Below, one piece after another: positions 4,327-6,828 of a stretch of 6,828 bases of DNA. The position numbers and the translations under genes are program-made. Within the stretch, counting starts at the first letter, position 1, and each line of letters starts with the position of its first letter. Source of the stretch: JBFEYJ01 sp041546305 (GTDB lineage Bacteria; Pseudomonadota; Gammaproteobacteria; Thiohalomonadales; Thiohalomonadaceae); assembly GCA_041546305.1 (NCBI GenBank), contig JBFEWO010000148.1, positions 1 through 6,828 on the forward strand, read 5' to 3'. A model generated the notes under the pieces. The model was given only the letters and a program-made list of their open reading frames with translations. It ran no database searches and was not told the origin of the DNA.

Positions 4327-6816
4327 ATGAAATTTCCGAGTCGTTCCCGCCTGCTTCGCTTTTTCCTTGCCACTGCTTTGAGTCTCGCTGCAATTGGCGC
4401 CATCGCCCTCACTGGGCTCTACTTCTATCTCACACCCAAGCTGCCACCGACAGAAGCCTTGCAGGATGTTCGCATGCAAGTACCATTGCGGGTTTACACC
4501 GCAGATGGCCAGCTTATTGCTGAATTTGGCGAGCAAAAACGCATCCCCTTGCATTACGAGCAGTTCCCCAGTGACCTGATTCACGCCATTATCTCCGCTG
4601 AGGATGACCGGTTTTTCGAACATCCCGGCGTCGATTACAAAGGCCTACTGCGTGCCGCTATCAACCTGATTCTCACGGGTGAGCGTGGTCAGGGCGGAAG
4701 CACCATTACCATGCAGGTGGCGCGCAACTTCTTCCTGAGTCGGGAGAAGACATACTCCCGCAAGATTAATGAAATCCTCCTATCTCTGAAGATCGAAGAC
4801 GAGCTGTCCAAGGAGCAGATCCTTGAGCTCTATCTCAACAAGATCTATCTGGGCCGACGCGCCTACGGCTTTGCAGCTGCCGCCCAGGTCTACTACGGTA
4901 AAGGACTTGATGAGCTCACGCTGCCCCAGCTGGCCATGATCGCGGGGCTTCCCAAAGCGCCCTCCACCTACAACCCTATCGTCAATCCGGAACGAGCCCT
5001 ATTGCGGCGAAACTATGTCCTCGGCCGCATGCAAGAACTCGGCTATATCAGTGCAGAACAGCATCAGGAGTCCATCCTCGCGCCGGTAAGCGCAACCGAT
5101 AACAACACCATCACCGATCTCAGAGCCCCCTATGTCGCCGAGATGGTACGCGCCGAGATGTTTGACCGTTATGGTGCGGACGCCTACTCCTTCGGTTACA
5201 AGGTCTACACCACCATCGAAAGTCGACTTCAGCAGGCAGCCAATCAGGCCATGCACGATAATCTGATGGCCTATGACCGGCGCCATGGGTATAAGGGTGC
5301 CGAAACGCACCATGAACCGGATGAAACTGCCGACGAGGAAGGCTGGAAAACACTACTGCAAGACCTGACCACCGTTGGCGGACTGCAACCGGCGCTGGTC
5401 ATCGCCGTGGAAGAAAAAGAGGCGGTCTGTTATCTCGTCGACGGAACCCGGCTTGTCATTCCCTGGGAGGGGATGGAATGGGCACGCCCCTACATTAATG
5501 AAAATAGCCTGGGCGATGAGCCGAAAACAGCTGCCGATATCCTTCGTGTTGGCGATGTAGTGCGTGTAGAGCAGGACAGCAGCGGAAACTGGCTTCTTGC
5601 CCAAGTCCCCGAAGTCTCGGCAGCGCTAGTCTCTCTGCAGCCCACCGATGGCGCGTTGCTAGCCCTCAGTGGTGGCTTCGATTATTTCCAGAGCAAATTC
5701 AACCGCGCACTTCAGGCAGAGCGCCAACCCGGCTCCAACTTCAAACCGTTCATCTATTCCGCGGCGCTGGAGCAGGGTTTCAATCTCGCCAGCATCATTA
5801 ACGACGCACCGGTCGTGTTCGAGGATGCAGAGCTCGAGAGCGAGTGGCGCCCTGAAAATTACAGCGGTAAATTCTATGGCCCAACCCGTCTTCGGGTCGC
5901 ACTGGTCAATTCCCGCAATCTGGTGTCAATCAGGCTGCTGCAGAGTATTGGCATCGGCACTGCCATCAACTATATGACCAATTTCGGCTTTGACCCGAAG
6001 CATCTCTCCCGCGATCTCTCGCTGGCACTGGGAAGTGCAACTATCACACCCTTCGAGCTGGCCCGTGGCTATGCCACCTTTGCCAACGGCGGCTTCCTGA
6101 TCGAGCCTTACTTCATCCGCCGAATCGAGGACAACGACGGCAACCTGCTTTATCAGGCTGACCCGCTGATTGCCTGTGATGACAACTGTGCCGACGTAGT
6201 CCCCCCGGCACAGGCAGAACCGGTCAGTGATATCTCCGTTGAGGCCGTAGCCCCAGAGGTCACTGAAAGCCCTGAAGAAAACGTCGATCTGTCCGTCGAG
6301 GCACTGCATCTGCCACGCCCCGCGCCGCGCACCCTTGATGCGCGCAACGTCTACCTGATGCGCTCAGTCATGCAGGACGTCATCAAGCAGGGAACCGGGC
6401 GACGGGCATTGCATCTGGGGCGCACTGACCTTGCTGGAAAAACAGGCACCACCAATGACCAGCTCGATGCCTGGTTCTCCGGCTTTAACAATGATGTCGT
6501 GACCACCGTGTGGGTCGGCTTTGATACGCCCAGGTCCCTTGGCAACCGGGAGACCGGAGGACATGCCGCCCTGCCGTTATGGATCGATTACATGCGGGAG
6601 GCGCTGCATGATCGCCCTGAAGCAACGATGAAACAGCCGGAAGGCATGGTCTCCGCACTCATCGATGCCAATACCGGGCAGCTCAGCAGTGCCGACAATC
6701 CCAATGCCATCTTTGAGCTTTTCCGCACCGAGGAAATGCCGCAGCCCGCTCCGCTTACGGCAGGGGGCACCAATGGCACCAGCAGTGGCAGCACCATCAC
6801 GGAAGAACTCTTCTGA
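4327..6816 (+). CDS. mrcA: Bifunctional class A penicillin-binding protein 1A (glycosyltransferase/transpeptidase)
   Basis: This 829-residue protein (also called ponA) polymerises lipid II into glycan strands and cross-links the peptides in the periplasm. It has a basic N-terminus with one membrane anchor (about 10-35). The GT51 glycosyltransferase domain (about 55-235) carries EDDRFFEHPG with catalytic Glu92, GQGGSTITMQVARN (121-134) and RKINEILLSLKIE (145-157). An OB-like insertion (about 315-430) precedes the transpeptidase domain (about 430-755). That domain has SNFK with nucleophile Ser470, SRN (529-531) and KTGT (705-708). An acidic Pro/Glu/Val-rich stretch with a Cys pair (C617, C621) sits between SxN and KTG, as in other PBP1a proteins. 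The tail is Gly/Ser/Thr-rich and ends EELF, resembling the ELF end of E. coli PBP1a. Length is near the 820-850 of relatives. An in-frame TGA at 4309 limits the start to ATG 4327. The Shine-Dalgarno is weak (GAG about 14 bases upstream). Its position opposite pilMNOPQ is conserved in pseudomonads. Confidence 0.97.
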   Translation: MKFPSRSRLLRFFLATALSLAAIGAIALTGLYFYLTPKLPPTEALQDVRMQVPLRVYTADGQLIAEFGEQKRIPLHYEQFPSDLIHAIISAEDDRFFEHPGVDYKGLLRAAINLILTGERGQGGSTITMQVARNFFLSREKTYSRKINEILLSLKIEDELSKEQILELYLNKIYLGRRAYGFAAAAQVYYGKGLDELTLPQLAMIAGLPKAPSTYNPIVNPERALLRRNYVLGRMQELGYISAEQHQESILAPVSATDNNTITDLRAPYVAEMVRAEMFDRYGADAYSFGYKVYTTIESRLQQAANQAMHDNLMAYDRRHGYKGAETHHEPDETADEEGWKTLLQDLTTVGGLQPALVIAVEEKEAVCYLVDGTRLVIPWEGMEWARPYINENSLGDEPKTAADILRVGDVVRVEQDSSGNWLLAQVPEVSAALVSLQPTDGALLALSGGFDYFQSKFNRALQAERQPGSNFKPFIYSAALEQGFNLASIINDAPVVFEDAELESEWRPENYSGKFYGPTRLRVALVNSRNLVSIRLLQSIGIGTAINYMTNFGFDPKHLSRDLSLALGSATITPFELARGYATFANGGFLIEPYFIRRIEDNDGNLLYQADPLIACDDNCADVVPPAQAEPVSDISVEAVAPEVTESPEENVDLSVEALHLPRPAPRTLDARNVYLMRSVMQDVIKQGTGRRALHLGRTDLAGKTGTTNDQLDAWFSGFNNDVVTTVWVGFDTPRSLGNRETGGHAALPLWIDYMREALHDRPEATMKQPEGMVSALIDANTGQLSSADNPNAIFELFRTEEMPQPAPLTAGGTNGTSSGSTITEELF

Positions 6817-6828
6817 TGGCGAGAGTGA
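6816..6828 (+). other. Possible start of a further gene at the right edge
   Basis: The mrcA stop TGA overlaps an ATG (TGATG), and four open codons (Met-Ala-Arg-Val) follow before the window ends. The arrangement resembles a translationally coupled next gene, but this is far too short to identify or confirm. It could be chance. Confidence 0.15.

Noticed and set aside
4152..4623. Minus-strand frames of 86 and 101 codons overlapping the mrcA start and the intergenic region
   Set aside because: They run antisense to the conserved PBP1a N-terminus, and their Arg/Ala- and Gln/Gly-rich translations look like complement-strand artefacts.
5926..6309. Minus-strand 127-codon frame inside mrcA
   Set aside because: It is antisense to the conserved transpeptidase domain and has no motif or ribosome site.

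Overview
This window is the classic divergent type IV pilus / penicillin-binding protein locus of Gammaproteobacteria. The gene content and order (pilM-pilN-pilO-pilP-pilQ on the minus strand, back to back with a class A PBP1a gene on the plus strand) match the arrangement known from Pseudomonas and many relatives. The protein motifs are of gammaproteobacterial type. Base composition is moderate, near 50% GC by hand-sampling. I cannot name the genus from the sequence alone; a free-living, twitching-capable gammaproteobacterium of the Pseudomonadales/Cellvibrionales kind would fit.

Left part (1-4064, minus strand, read right to left): pilM, pilN, pilO, pilP and the first 374 codons of pilQ. 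Junctions are tight: pilM and pilN overlap by one base, pilN and pilO are separated by 2 bases, pilO-pilP by 39 and pilP-pilQ by 55. This is most simply one transcript. The products form the alignment subcomplex and secretin of the type IV pilus. PilM is a cytoplasmic actin-like protein that binds the N-terminus of PilN. PilN and PilO are paired inner-membrane coiled-coil proteins. PilP is a lipoprotein that links them to the outer-membrane secretin PilQ. PilQ is cut by the left edge before its secretin pore domain.

Middle (4065-4326): a 262-base divergent intergenic region. Towards pilM it holds a plausible pair of overlapping sigma-70-type promoters built on two TTGAC hexamers one helical turn apart, with a dyad just upstream. 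A short hairpin lies over the pilM ribosome binding site. Towards the PBP gene there are two copies of a TTATACTGA element that could supply -10 hexamers, without convincing -35 partners.

Right part (4327-6816, plus strand): an intact 829-residue bifunctional class A penicillin-binding protein (mrcA/ponA) with all glycosyltransferase and transpeptidase signature motifs. Its stop overlaps an ATG that may begin a further gene running off the right edge.

I see no mobile element, CRISPR array, tRNA or rRNA, and no previously undescribed system. The items worth a second look are small: intergenic repeats and dyads, a GC decline along the pil operon, an in-frame open tail after the PilP amber stop, and non-ATG or ambiguous starts.
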